From assembly GCF_000686905.1 (NCBI RefSeq), contig NZ_JMLW01000024.1:1-48782 (forward strand): 48,782 nucleotides of DNA. The letters run 5' to 3'. The DNA comes from Marinospirillum insulare DSM 21763 (lineage in GTDB: Bacteria; Pseudomonadota; Gammaproteobacteria; Pseudomonadales; Halomonadaceae). Under the pieces are notes generated by a model that was given only the letters and a program-made list of their open reading frames with translations, was not told the DNA's origin and searched no databases. Position numbers and translations under genes: made by a program. Shown one piece after another: positions 26,743 through 35,046 of this stretch. The first letter of the stretch is position 1, and the number at the start of each line of letters is the position of its first letter.

Positions 26743-26849
26743 AGATTCTCCGTTTTCTAGTGGTTGAACAGAACAGACAACCCAGCATTGGGCTATCACC
26801 TAAAAATTTTGACTTACTATACTGACCTAGCTAGTTACATAACAAGTAA

Positions 26850-26878
26850 ATAATGACTGCAATGATGCTTTCAGTCAA
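26850..26878 (-). promoter_or_regulatory. Candidate promoter of etfBA
   Basis: Minus-strand TTGACT (26873-26878; 5 of 6) and CATTAT (26850-26855; 4 of 6) lie 17 bases apart. The leader would be about 100 bases. This and the etf-QO promoter occupy the 360-base divergent region 26743-27102, in which I see no gene. Confidence 0.5.
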
Positions 26879-27025
26879 ACTTCACCTTAAACTGACGAGT
26901 CACATATTTATGACTATACTGTGCGCTTTAAAGGTTACCCTGCTAGCACTTAACTTTACCGCCTACACTTTACACTTAAATTACTTAAGATAGGTGTTAG
27001 TTAAAGTCTTTATTTTAGCCAGCTA

Positions 27026-27054
27026 TTGACCAAAAGCAAACGACCGTTTTAAAT
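27026..27054 (+). promoter_or_regulatory. Candidate promoter of etf-QO
   Basis: TTGACC (27026-27031; 5 of 6) and TTAAAT (27049-27054; 4 of 6) are separated by 17 bases. Start expected near 27061, leader about 42 bases. A PsrA-like palindrome fills the spacer and a second inverted repeat covers the start. Confidence 0.55.
27037..27050. promoter_or_regulatory. PsrA-like operator inside the etf-QO promoter
   Basis: CAAAC-GACC-GTTTT closely fits the published Pseudomonas PsrA consensus (G/C)AAAC-N2-4-GTTT(G/C); only the last base differs. PsrA is a TetR-family repressor released by long-chain fatty acids or acyl-CoA. Binding here would cover the region between -35 and -10 and repress the gene. 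That such a regulator exists in this organism is inference. Confidence 0.45.
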
Positions 27055-27071
27055 ACACTCTATCCGAGTGT
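27055..27071. promoter_or_regulatory. Inverted repeat at the etf-QO transcription start
   Basis: ACACTC (27055-27060) and GAGTGT (27066-27071) form a perfect 6-bp inverted repeat around TATCC. It directly follows the -10 element. It may be a second operator or a small 5' hairpin in the leader. Confidence 0.35.
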
Positions 27072-27102
27072 AAAAAAGATAACAAGCCTGAGGAGACAAG
27101 CT

Positions 27103-28755
27103 ATGGAACGCGATTCTATGGATTTTGATGTACTAATAGTAGGTGCGGGTGTTGCTGGCCTTTCAGCAGCCATTCGTCTAAAGCAACAAGCCAACGAAGC
27201 GGGCCAAGAGCTAGAGGTATGTGTTGTTGAAAAAGGTTCTGAGGTAGGTGCACACATTTTATCGGGCGCAGTTATTGAGCCACGTGCACTAAATGAGCTC
27301 ATTCCAGACTGGAAAGAAAAAGGTGCGCCGCTTAAAACACAAGTAACCGAAGATCAGGTTTTTCTCTTCCGTAGCGAAACCAAAGCATCTAAGCTGCCTA
27401 ATTTTGCAGTGCCTAAAACCATGCACAACGATGGTAACTACATTATAAGCTTGGGTAACTTAACCCGTTGGTTAGGTGAACAGGCAGAAGAATTAGATGT
27501 TAACGTCTTCCCTGGTTTCCCTGCTGCCAGCATTATTTATGGTGAACAAGGCGAAGTTCAAGGCGTTATTACTGGTGATATGGGTATAGGTGCCGACGGT
27601 CAGCAAAAAGACAGCTTCACCCCGGGCATGGAGCTAAGAGCTAAATACACGCTTTTTGCAGAAGGTGTACATGGCCATTTAGGTAAACAGTTAATTGCTA
27701 ACTATAAGCTGTCTGAAGGCAAAGATGCGCAGCATTACGGCATAGGCATCAAAGAGTTATGGGAAATTGACCCAGCTAAACATCAGCCCGGCCTAGTAGT
27801 ACACGGTTCAGGCTGGCCACTACCTAAAGATACAGGCGGTGGTTTTTTCTTGTACCACGACCAAGACAACCAAGTAGAAGTGGGTCTAATTGTCGACCTA
27901 TCTTATTCCAACCCCTACTTGTCACCCTTTGATGAATTTCAACGTATGAAGCACCACCCTGTTCTAAAACAATACTTAGAAGGTGGTAAGCGTATTTCTT
28001 ACGGTGCTCGCGCAATTACCAAAGGGGGCTATAACTGCCTGCCTAAAATGACCTTCCCAGGTGGCCTACTCATTGGTTGTGATGCTGGTACGCTAAACTT
28101 TGCCAAAATTAAAGGCGTTCATACCGCCATGAAATCTGGCATGGTTGCAGCTGAAAGTGTATTTGAAGCAATAAAAGCAGGCGATGAAGGTGGCAAAGAA
28201 CTAACCAGCTATACCGAAAAATGGGAAGCTAGCTGGGCAAATGCTGAACTGAAAAGCTGCCGCAACTTTGGCCCTGCCATGCATAAGTACGGTACTTTCT
28301 TGGGTGGTGCGTTTAACTATATCGACCAAAATATTTTTGGTGGAAAAATGCCCATCACACTTCACGATACTACGCCTGACTACGCCATGATGAAGCCAGC
28401 TAGCGAGTGTGAAAAAATTGATTATCCTAAGCCAGACGGTGTACTTAGCTTCGACAAGCTCTCCTCTGTGTACTTATCAAGTGCAGTACATGAGGAAGAC
28501 CAGCCAGTGCATTTACGACTAGCAGACCCAGACTTACCTATCCGGGATAACCTGCCTAAGTATGATGAACCTGCACAGCGCTACTGTCCTGCTGGCGTAT
28601 ATGAAGTGGTTGAAGATGAACCGGGCAAGCCCAAGTTCCAAATCAACTTTTCTAACTGTGTTCACTGTAAAACTTGCGATATTAAAGACCCAGCCCAAAA
28701 CATTACTTGGGTTACACCTGAAGGTGGCGGCGGTCCTAACTATCCTAATATGTAA
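27103..28755 (+). CDS. Electron transfer flavoprotein-ubiquinone oxidoreductase
   Basis: 550 aa membrane-associated flavoprotein that passes electrons from ETF to ubiquinone. FAD-binding GAGVAGLSAA (residues 14-23) near the N-terminus; the C-terminal 4Fe-4S cluster ligands are C495, C519, C522 and C525 (YCPAGVYE, NCVHCKTCD). End PEGGGGPNYPNM is typical of ETF-QO. AGGAGA precedes the ATG at 27103. Divergent from etfBA, its electron donor, so the three genes form one functional module. Followed by a strong terminator. Confidence 0.95.
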   Translation: MERDSMDFDVLIVGAGVAGLSAAIRLKQQANEAGQELEVCVVEKGSEVGAHILSGAVIEPRALNELIPDWKEKGAPLKTQVTEDQVFLFRSETKASKLPNFAVPKTMHNDGNYIISLGNLTRWLGEQAEELDVNVFPGFPAASIIYGEQGEVQGVITGDMGIGADGQQKDSFTPGMELRAKYTLFAEGVHGHLGKQLIANYKLSEGKDAQHYGIGIKELWEIDPAKHQPGLVVHGSGWPLPKDTGGGFFLYHDQDNQVEVGLIVDLSYSNPYLSPFDEFQRMKHHPVLKQYLEGGKRISYGARAITKGGYNCLPKMTFPGGLLIGCDAGTLNFAKIKGVHTAMKSGMVAAESVFEAIKAGDEGGKELTSYTEKWEASWANAELKSCRNFGPAMHKYGTFLGGAFNYIDQNIFGGKMPITLHDTTPDYAMMKPASECEKIDYPKPDGVLSFDKLSSVYLSSAVHEEDQPVHLRLADPDLPIRDNLPKYDEPAQRYCPAGVYEVVEDEPGKPKFQINFSNCVHCKTCDIKDPAQNITWVTPEGGGGPNYPNM

Positions 28756-28790
28756 CTTGGCTTGTTAGCCCTGTTTTTAACAGGCAAAAG

Positions 28791-28815
28791 AAAAGGAGGC
28801 CTCGGCCTCCTTTTT
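28791..28815. terminator. Bidirectional terminator (etf-QO / ppnP)
   Basis: AAAAGGAGGC (28791-28800) pairs with GCCTCCTTTT (28805-28814) around CTCG, followed by a T-run. The A-rich left side provides a T-run on the minus strand for the convergent ppnP. Confidence 0.88.
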
Positions 28816-28833
28816 GTTATTTCTAATTAGAGA

Positions 28834-29118
28834 TTAATCCATATAACGGCAAAGGTAAGCACTCTGCTCTTCTACCTTTACTTGAAAACTACTCTTGGCA
28901 GGCACGTTAAAGCTTTGGCCTTTATGAAAAGTGCGCAAGGCAGGGTCACCAGGTAACAATACTTGTAAACTACCCGACACTACAGACATCTCCTCATCTT
29001 GAGTGGTCGAAAATTCATATTCACCCACCTCCATAACACCCATAGTTAAAGAGCCTTCACTGTTAGTTAAAGCAATCGACTTCACTTGACCATTAAAATA
29101 CTCATTCACTTTTAGCAT
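28834..29118 (-). CDS. ppnP: Pyrimidine/purine nucleoside phosphorylase PpnP
   Basis: 94 aa, the usual length of this small cupin-like enzyme (formerly YaiE/DUF1255), which splits nucleosides with phosphate. Diagnostic stretches: NEYFNGQVKSI, TMGVMEVGEYEFSTTQDEEM, VSGSLQVLLPG and FNVPAKSSFQVKVEE, then the final YLCRY. ATG 29118 follows CGGAG at six bases; a longer frame to 29148 lacks support. Single gene. Confidence 0.92.
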   Translation of the reverse strand: MLKVNEYFNGQVKSIALTNSEGSLTMGVMEVGEYEFSTTQDEEMSVVSGSLQVLLPGDPALRTFHKGQSFNVPAKSSFQVKVEEQSAYLCRYMD

Positions 29119-29445
29119 GCTAGTAGCTCCGCAGATGTTGTATAGCAATGTCTATTCCTTTCAGCACTATACTCAACTGGACTGGCAAAGCAACTCAAGA
29201 ACCCTAGGCATCAGCTCTTAACAAGCAAGCTTTGCCTGAAAACCTTGGCTTAAAATGGCCTCAAATAAACAGCCAAGCCAGCATCATGAGAAAACCTCAC
29301 GCAAAAGCTGAAATAAGATCAATTTTATTCATGTCGATAACAGCGTATAAATGTATCCATTCTCTGCCCTAGGCAAGTGAGACCTACTAAAGACCTTGAG
29401 AGTAACTTTTTAATACATAAACCCTTGATTGGATACCAGAAGATT
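29119..29445 (+). other. Intergenic leader region before the mesX-type gene
   Basis: No gene seen. It holds an inverted repeat CTTGGCT (29244-29250) / AGCCAAG (29271-29277) with a 20-base loop and a weak promoter TTTTAT-N17-TATAAA (29323-29351), whose start near 29358 would leave a leader of about 88 bases. No MetJ box series or SAM-riboswitch pattern could be recognised. Confidence 0.35.
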
Positions 29446-30441
29446 ATGAGTAACGATTTTATTTTTACTATTAAAAGCCTAGATTTTAATGAAGACTATC
29501 GCCCTTCAGACAACACAAGAGCAACCACTAATTTTGCAAACCTAGCTAGGGGTGAAAGCCGCGAACAAAACTTACGCAATACTTTAAATATGATCAACAA
29601 GCGTTTTAACGCTCTAGCCCATTGGGATAACCCTAAAGGTGACCGTTATTCGGTTGAGTTAGAAATTATTTCGGTAGATATGCAGGTTGCCACACAAGGC
29701 TCACAGGCTGAGAAGGCAGCTAGCTTTCCTGCAATTGAAGTTCTTAAAACCAACATTGTTGATCACGCCACTAATAAGCGTATAGAAGGTCTGGTTGGTA
29801 ATAACTTTTCTTCTTATGTACGCGACTATGATTTTAGCGTTTTACTATTAGACCATAATAAAGATCAGCCTCAATTTAGCGTGCCTGATGACTTTGGCGA
29901 CTTGCATGGTAAACTGTTTAAATACTTTGTAAATTCAAAAACTTACCAACAAAATTTTAGTAAGCCGCCAGTTATTTGCCTTAGTGTTTCAGACAACAAA
30001 ACTTATCATCAAATTGAGAATCAGCACCCAGTGCTAGGTATTGAGTACCAGCCTAACGAAACCTCTTTAACTGAAGCTTATTTCAAAAAAATGGGGTTAG
30101 ATGTTCGTTACTTTATGCCCCCTAATAGCACGGCACCCTTAGCTTTTTACTTTTTTGGCGATTTGCTGAACGACTACACTAACCTTGAATTGGTTAGCAC
30201 CATTAGCACCATGGAGTCTTTCCAAAAAATTTACCGTCCAGAAATATACAACGCTAACGCTACGGCAGGAAAAATTTACCAGCCCAGCTTAAAAAACCTA
30301 GACTTCTCTTCAACCCATATAGTTTATGATCGTGAAGAACGTAGTCAGCTAGCCATACAACAAGGGAAATTTACCCAAGAGCATTTTATTAAGCCTTACC
30401 AAAACCTGCTTGAGCAATGGTCGGCTAGCTACGCAGCTTAA
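29446..30441 (+). CDS. mesX: MesX-type protein (DUF1852), partner of methionine synthase MesD
   Basis: 331 aa. The sequence (DFIFTIKSLDFNEDYRPSDN, TRATTNFANLARGESREQNL, LNMINKRFNALAHWDNP) fits DUF1852, a family almost always next to a short cobalamin-independent-type methionine synthase. In Acinetobacter baylyi the pair is called MesX/MesD, and MesX with oxygen is needed for methionine formation; its chemistry is unknown. No recognisable cofactor motif is visible, although several conserved histidines and aspartates are. ATG 29446 follows AGAAG; the frame extends upstream to 29377 without a ribosome site. The mesD-type gene starts 56 bases downstream. Confidence 0.82.
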   Translation: MSNDFIFTIKSLDFNEDYRPSDNTRATTNFANLARGESREQNLRNTLNMINKRFNALAHWDNPKGDRYSVELEIISVDMQVATQGSQAEKAASFPAIEVLKTNIVDHATNKRIEGLVGNNFSSYVRDYDFSVLLLDHNKDQPQFSVPDDFGDLHGKLFKYFVNSKTYQQNFSKPPVICLSVSDNKTYHQIENQHPVLGIEYQPNETSLTEAYFKKMGLDVRYFMPPNSTAPLAFYFFGDLLNDYTNLELVSTISTMESFQKIYRPEIYNANATAGKIYQPSLKNLDFSSTHIVYDREERSQLAIQQGKFTQEHFIKPYQNLLEQWSASYAA

Positions 30442-30497
30442 ACTAACCCACTGTAATTTTAACTTTTTAATTAACCCTATTTAACTTGGAATTTATT

Positions 30498-31526
30498 ATG
30501 AGCCTACTACTCCCCACTTCTACCGCTGGCAGCCTACCTAAACCTTCTTGGTTGGCTGAACCAGAAACCATTTGGTCGCCTTGGCGGTTAGAAGGAGAAC
30601 AGCTAATTGAAGGCAAGCAAGATGCTTTGCGTGTGTGGCTGCAAGAACAACAACAGGCAGGCATTGATATTGTTAGCGATGGCGAGCAAACCCGTCAACA
30701 CTTTGTAACCACCTTTATAGAACACCTAGATGGCGTGGACTTTGAAAAGCGTGAAACAGTAAAAATTCGTGATCGTTACGAAGCCAGTGTTCCAACCGTG
30801 GTTGGTGCAGTGAGTCGCCCTAAAGCAGTTTTTGTTGAAGACGCTAAGTTTTTACGCCAAAACACTAAACAACCCATTAAGTGGGCTTTACCTGGCCCTA
30901 TGACCATGGTTGACACCCTTTACGATGCACATTACAAAAGCCGTGAACAGCTCGCGTGGGAATTTGCCGGCATCTTAAACCAAGAAGCTAGAGAGCTAGA
31001 AGCAGCGGGTGTCGATATCATTCAGTTCGATGAACCTTCATTCAACGTATTTTTTGATGAAGTCAACGACTGGGGTATCGCTGCGTTAGAAAGAGCTGTA
31101 GAAGGGCTTAAATGTGAAACCGCCGTGCATATTTGTTACGGCTATGGCATTAAAGCTAATACCGATTGGAAAAAAACCCTAGGCTCGGAATGGCGCCAAT
31201 ACGAAGAAGTTTTTCCTAAGCTACAAAAATCTAGCCTAGATATTATTTCGCTAGAATGCCAAAACTCTCACGTTCCTATGGACTTAATTGAATTGATCCG
31301 TGGTAAAAAAGTGATGGTTGGCGCAATAGATGTTGCTACCAACAAGGTTGAAACGCCTGAAGAAGTAGCCGCTACACTACGCAAAGCACTTGAATTTGTT
31401 GATGCAGAGAAACTCTACCCTGCAACTAACTGTGGTATGGCACCCCTAGCGCGTGATATTGCTCGTGGTAAGCTGAACGCTTTAAGTGCTGGTGCTGCCC
31501 TGGTTCGTAAAGAGTTAACCACCTAA
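30498..31526 (+). CDS. mesD: MesD-type folate-independent methionine synthase (MetE catalytic-domain homologue)
   Basis: 342 aa, only the zinc-binding catalytic barrel of MetE; the N-terminal half of MetE that helps bind polyglutamyl folate is absent. Expected zinc ligands are H211 and C213 (HICYGYG), E253 (SLEC) and C312 (NCGMAP), and the substrate block FDEPSF is at 177-182. MesD enzymes methylate homocysteine to methionine using an unidentified methyl donor, with MesX. ATG 30498 has GGAA six bases upstream; a TTG at 30486 is less likely. Directly downstream of the DUF1852 gene, which is the strongest evidence for the assignment. Confidence 0.83.
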   Translation: MSLLLPTSTAGSLPKPSWLAEPETIWSPWRLEGEQLIEGKQDALRVWLQEQQQAGIDIVSDGEQTRQHFVTTFIEHLDGVDFEKRETVKIRDRYEASVPTVVGAVSRPKAVFVEDAKFLRQNTKQPIKWALPGPMTMVDTLYDAHYKSREQLAWEFAGILNQEARELEAAGVDIIQFDEPSFNVFFDEVNDWGIAALERAVEGLKCETAVHICYGYGIKANTDWKKTLGSEWRQYEEVFPKLQKSSLDIISLECQNSHVPMDLIELIRGKKVMVGAIDVATNKVETPEEVAATLRKALEFVDAEKLYPATNCGMAPLARDIARGKLNALSAGAALVRKELTT

Positions 31527-31557
31527 AACCTAGTTAGCTTAGCGTCATTTTTTGTTT

Positions 31558-31566
31558 TGCTATACT
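31558..31566 (+). promoter_or_regulatory. Candidate extended -10 promoter for the SpoU methyltransferase gene
   Basis: TGCTATACT, the same extended -10 seen before the first diguanylate cyclase, lies 33 bases before the ATG. The -35 region (TTAGCG at 31539) is weak. Confidence 0.4.
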
Positions 31567-31598
31567 ACTTTGCTACTTGCTTTCATTTAAGGTTGCTC

Positions 31599-32363
31599 AT
31601 GCTTAGTAAAAATCAAGCCAAAAGCTTGCGTGCTTTACACCGTAAAAAAACACGTCGTGAACAAGGGTTGTTTTTGGTGGAAGGTGAAAAGGTAGTCGCT
31701 GAGTTATTGGCTTCTAACTGGTGTGTTTGCAACCTTTATGCAACAGCTGAGTTTATTGCAACTTATCAAAGCTTAATTAGGTTGTCTGAGCTTGTGTTAG
31801 TTGAGTGTTCTGTAGAGGAGCTGACATCTGTCAGCACCTTGGTGACTAACACGGCTGCTTTGGCAGTAGTAAAAATGCCTGAAAAATCTACCCCTCCTCC
31901 CATCGATCAAAACAGTTGGTTACTAGCTTTAGATGGTGTTAATGACCCAGGTAATTTAGGTAGCTTATTACGCATTGCAGATTGGTACGGTATTCAGCAG
32001 GTGGTTTGCTCAACAACAACAGCTGAAGTGTATAACCCTAAGGTTATTGCTGCCTCTAAAGGTTCTTTTTTGCGTGTGGCCGTTAGCTACCAGCCCCTAG
32101 ATAGTTTTTTTAGCCAGCTTCCTGCCGCTACACCCGTGTTAGGTGCTTATTTAGAGGGTGAGTCTATCCACCACTTAGAAAACTGCCCTAGCAGCGGCGT
32201 TATCTTATTGGGTAGTGAGGCTCAGGGTATAAGTCAGGCTTTAGCTGCAAAGGTGACACGTAAAATTACTATTCCAGCCTTTGGTGAGGCTGAGTCTTTA
32301 AATGTAGGTGTGGCAGCAGCAATTATTTGCGACAATTTAAAGCGCCTTAGCTCCACCCACTAA
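31599..32363 (+). CDS. TrmH/SpoU-family RNA 2'-O-methyltransferase
   Basis: 254 aa. N-terminal RNA-binding domain (LRALHRKKTRREQGLFLVEG, KVVAELL, typical of the SpoU substrate-binding fold), then the SPOUT knot: DGVNDPGNLGSLLRIADW (about residues 114-131), LLGSEAQGIS and IPAFGEAESLNVGVAAAI. These are motifs 1-3 of SAM-dependent 2'-O-ribose methylation of rRNA or tRNA. The target nucleotide cannot be told; the arrangement resembles RlmB/TsnR relatives. ATG 31599 follows AAGG. Convergent with the helicase gene. Confidence 0.87.
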   Translation: MLSKNQAKSLRALHRKKTRREQGLFLVEGEKVVAELLASNWCVCNLYATAEFIATYQSLIRLSELVLVECSVEELTSVSTLVTNTAALAVVKMPEKSTPPPIDQNSWLLALDGVNDPGNLGSLLRIADWYGIQQVVCSTTTAEVYNPKVIAASKGSFLRVAVSYQPLDSFFSQLPAATPVLGAYLEGESIHHLENCPSSGVILLGSEAQGISQALAAKVTRKITIPAFGEAESLNVGVAAAIICDNLKRLSSTH

Positions 32364-32370
32364 AGCTAAT

Positions 32371-34476
32371 TTAACTGGGCTCACCAGTAAATTCATAACT
32401 CAGCAGCTTGGGTGCTGGTAGTGAACTAACTGCTTGCCAATAACTGAGTAACAGTTCTGGTTGATGTACCTTGATTAAGGCTGGCAAGTTTTCTGGCTGG
32501 TTCAATACTTCGGCTATTTTTTTGGCATCATTCAACGCTGCTTCTTCTAAAAAGCGGCTGGGCTGATTCGATGTTTCACTGCGCGCCAGCACTAACGCAT
32601 GTTTAGCGCGTGTAATGGCAACATAGAATAACCGCCTTTCTGCTTCTTCATCGGCTGGTGTTAAACGGCTAAAGCCAGAAGTATAAGGGAAATCGCCTTC
32701 ATTTAGCCCATAAACGCCCACCCAGTCCCACTCTAAGCCTTTAGCTGCATGTACTGTTAAAATGACTAGCTGCTGAGCTGCCTGCTGATTAGCAGCTTGG
32801 CTGGCTGCGCCTTCTTTGCGAGCTAACTCTAATTGATTAACCCATTCACCTAAGTCATGGATGCTACTTTTTTCTGCGTAGCGTCTTAAACCTTCTATTA
32901 GCCTTAGAGCTTCTTCGGCACTTTCTTTACTCGGTGCTGTTTTGCGTATTTTTTCTAAGGCATCGGTTTCGCGCAGGGTAAAATTTATAAAAGCTAAAGG
33001 TTTTAGCTGTTTAGCGTGACTAGCTAGTTTATTAAGTAAATCTAAGCGATTTTTAACCCGATTGCGTTTTCCTTGGGGTAGCCGGTCAATTACAGCCATT
33101 AAAGCTGCTTCATTCCCTACTCGCCCCTGGAGTAAAGCCTGACGCTCTTGTTCAGTTAAATAAAGTGTAGGAAAACTGAGTAGCTGATAGAAATCTTGCT
33201 GAGCATCTGGATGCTGGTAGTTAATGACTAGGCCTGTTTGGCTGTTTAATGCTAAGCGTGCATAAGCTAATAAACCGCGTATTTGTGGGCGGTTAAAAAT
33301 AAAGTGCTCTTGCCTGGCTAGTTGAAATGGCTGATGGTTTTTAAGCAATTCTAACTGTACATCTAAGCTTTGAGACCAGCTACGCACTAAAATAGCTGCT
33401 TTGCCTTCTGTTTGTTTTGCCTGCCAACTGGCCAACTCTTCTAATAGCCAACCACTCCCCTGACCTTGAGATAAAACCGTAGGCTGGGCATTTTTTGCTG
33501 CTAGCGTTATTTGTTTAGGTCGTTCACGGTTATGAATAATGGCTTGGTTAGCTGCTAAGGCTAGGCTGTGCCCAAAACGAAAGGTATGCGTTAAAGGGTA
33601 ATCTTCTACTTGATTAAAGTCTTGCTGAAAGCGGCGCAACATGTATTCAGGGCGTGCACCCCGCCACTCATAAATACACTGGTCAATATCCCCTACCACC
33701 ATGACTTGTGCTTTACCTGCTAAGGCTTTAATTAATGCTTGCTGTACTTCGTTTATATCTTGGTACTCATCAACAATCAAATAGTCTAAAAAGCCCTGCA
33801 AACGCTTTAATAGCTCAGGCTGTTTAGCGAGTAATTTAAGGGGTCGCCAGAGCAGGTCATCAAAAAACATCAATCTTTGTTCAGCCAGCACTTCTTCTAA
33901 TTTATTAAACGCCTGGGGGAAGTGTTTTTGGTTGGGAGTCGTATCTAGGGCCTCAAAAACTTCGACTGCATCACTTAAGCCACTTTTAACTAGGGTACAA
34001 AAACTCTTAAAGGCATCTAAGGCATCTTCTTCAAGCCAAGCTTGGCTTTCTTCACCCTGCTCATTAGCGAGATGGGTTAGCGCTTGGCGGGTTAAACGGT
34101 CAACCATCCACTCTTCTTGTTGTAGCTGACGTTTTTTTAGTAGCCCCCAGCGACCAAAGGTTTGTGTAAGTCGGTGGCCTAAAGAATGAAAAGTGCGTAC
34201 ATCGGGTAGTTGTAGCTGTAGGCCTTCTAAGCTTTTGACTTGTTGAGCACGGCGTTCTAGTTTACCCATAAAATCTTCACGCGCTGCTCGGTTATACATA
34301 ACCACTAATAACCGTTTAGCTGGTACGCCTTGACGTAGCAGATGAATAACCCTTTCAACTAGGGTAGTGGTTTTACCTGAGCCAGCTACAGCCCTCACTC
34401 TGGCATGGCCTTGCTGGTGAGTAATAACCGCCTGCTGTTCTTGGGTAAGTTGCTTTTGTATCGAAAGTTCTGACAT
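32371..34476 (-). CDS. UvrD/Rep-type superfamily 1 DNA helicase
   Basis: 701 aa. Walker A AVAGSGKTTTL (about 29-39), motif II LIVDEYQDIN, motif III GDIDQCIYEWRGA, motif V/VI VHAAKGLEWDWV and LFYVAITRAKHALVLAR are in order, so the 3'-5' helicase core is complete. It is not a RecB or PcrA: shorter C-terminus (ends near residue 700) and no nuclease domain. In Pseudomonas-type genomes this place often holds an UvrD-like helicase after the DUF1285 gene. The ATG overlaps the preceding stop (TAATG). Its role in repair or replication restart is inferred only from the family. Confidence 0.87.
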   Translation of the reverse strand: MSELSIQKQLTQEQQAVITHQQGHARVRAVAGSGKTTTLVERVIHLLRQGVPAKRLLVVMYNRAAREDFMGKLERRAQQVKSLEGLQLQLPDVRTFHSLGHRLTQTFGRWGLLKKRQLQQEEWMVDRLTRQALTHLANEQGEESQAWLEEDALDAFKSFCTLVKSGLSDAVEVFEALDTTPNQKHFPQAFNKLEEVLAEQRLMFFDDLLWRPLKLLAKQPELLKRLQGFLDYLIVDEYQDINEVQQALIKALAGKAQVMVVGDIDQCIYEWRGARPEYMLRRFQQDFNQVEDYPLTHTFRFGHSLALAANQAIIHNRERPKQITLAAKNAQPTVLSQGQGSGWLLEELASWQAKQTEGKAAILVRSWSQSLDVQLELLKNHQPFQLARQEHFIFNRPQIRGLLAYARLALNSQTGLVINYQHPDAQQDFYQLLSFPTLYLTEQERQALLQGRVGNEAALMAVIDRLPQGKRNRVKNRLDLLNKLASHAKQLKPLAFINFTLRETDALEKIRKTAPSKESAEEALRLIEGLRRYAEKSSIHDLGEWVNQLELARKEGAASQAANQQAAQQLVILTVHAAKGLEWDWVGVYGLNEGDFPYTSGFSRLTPADEEAERRLFYVAITRAKHALVLARSETSNQPSRFLEEAALNDAKKIAEVLNQPENLPALIKVHQPELLLSYWQAVSSLPAPKLLSYEFTGEPS

Positions 34477-35045
34477 TAATCAAAACAACCTAGCTGAAAT
34501 TCAGCACTTGCAGAGGTTAAATAAAGGCAGGTTTTTTGGTTTTCTTGACGTGTTTCTGCAAGGTCAACTAGCTGGTAAAACACTTGGGGTAAAATTCGTG
34601 CTTCTAATTGATCACGCACCCTAACATAAGGGCGAGGTTCACCCGAGGCTTGAGTTACCACGCGTAAAGGATGGTCTGCATTGAGTTGAAAACTATCGCT
34701 CAGGTTGGTTTCTAGTATTAAGGTTGGCTGGCCTTTTTGTATGGTTTGCTGGGCAGCCACAATTAAAAAGGGTACTTCAGCTACTTTGACTAGCACTTTT
34801 TCTACTGGGGTTATGAGGTAATAATGAGCGTCTTCTTCTAAACGCAAGAGAGTAGAAAATAACCTAACTAACTCGGTACGAATAAAGGGTTGGCCCTGAT
34901 GAAACCACTGGCCTTGGTGATCGATGCTTAAATCTATATCTACAACCTGTTCTGGCTGCCACTCATGTATAGGTGGCAGGCCTTTTTCATGGGGGTTAAG
35001 GCTTATCTTTGAAGCAAGTTGTAGAAGTACGCTGGAGGTAGACAT
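34476..35045 (-). CDS. DUF1285 family protein
   Basis: 189 aa. IDLSIDHQGQWFHQGQPFIR and LVRLFSTLLRLEEDAHYYLITPVEKVLVKVAEVPF identify DUF1285, a small soluble family of unknown function. ATG 35045 lies one base after the TetR gene's stop (TAATATG), which gives the family's usual N-terminus; the longer frame to 35099 would overlap that gene by about 50 bases and is unlikely. Translationally coupled on both sides, so it belongs to a TetR-DUF1285-helicase transcript. Confidence 0.85.
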   Translation of the reverse strand: MSTSSVLLQLASKISLNPHEKGLPPIHEWQPEQVVDIDLSIDHQGQWFHQGQPFIRTELVRLFSTLLRLEEDAHYYLITPVEKVLVKVAEVPFLIVAAQQTIQKGQPTLILETNLSDSFQLNADHPLRVVTQASGEPRPYVRVRDQLEARILPQVFYQLVDLAETRQENQKTCLYLTSASAEFQLGCFD

Positions 35046-35046
35046 A

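Noticed and set aside
28764-28785. A second terminator after etf-QO (CCTGTT/AACAGG)
   Set aside because: The stem is short and has no T-run after it; the stronger hairpin at 28791-28815 suffices.
29119-29445. SAM riboswitch or MetJ boxes before mesX
   Set aside because: I could not find the riboswitch core or repeated AGACGTCT-like boxes; only an inverted repeat is seen.
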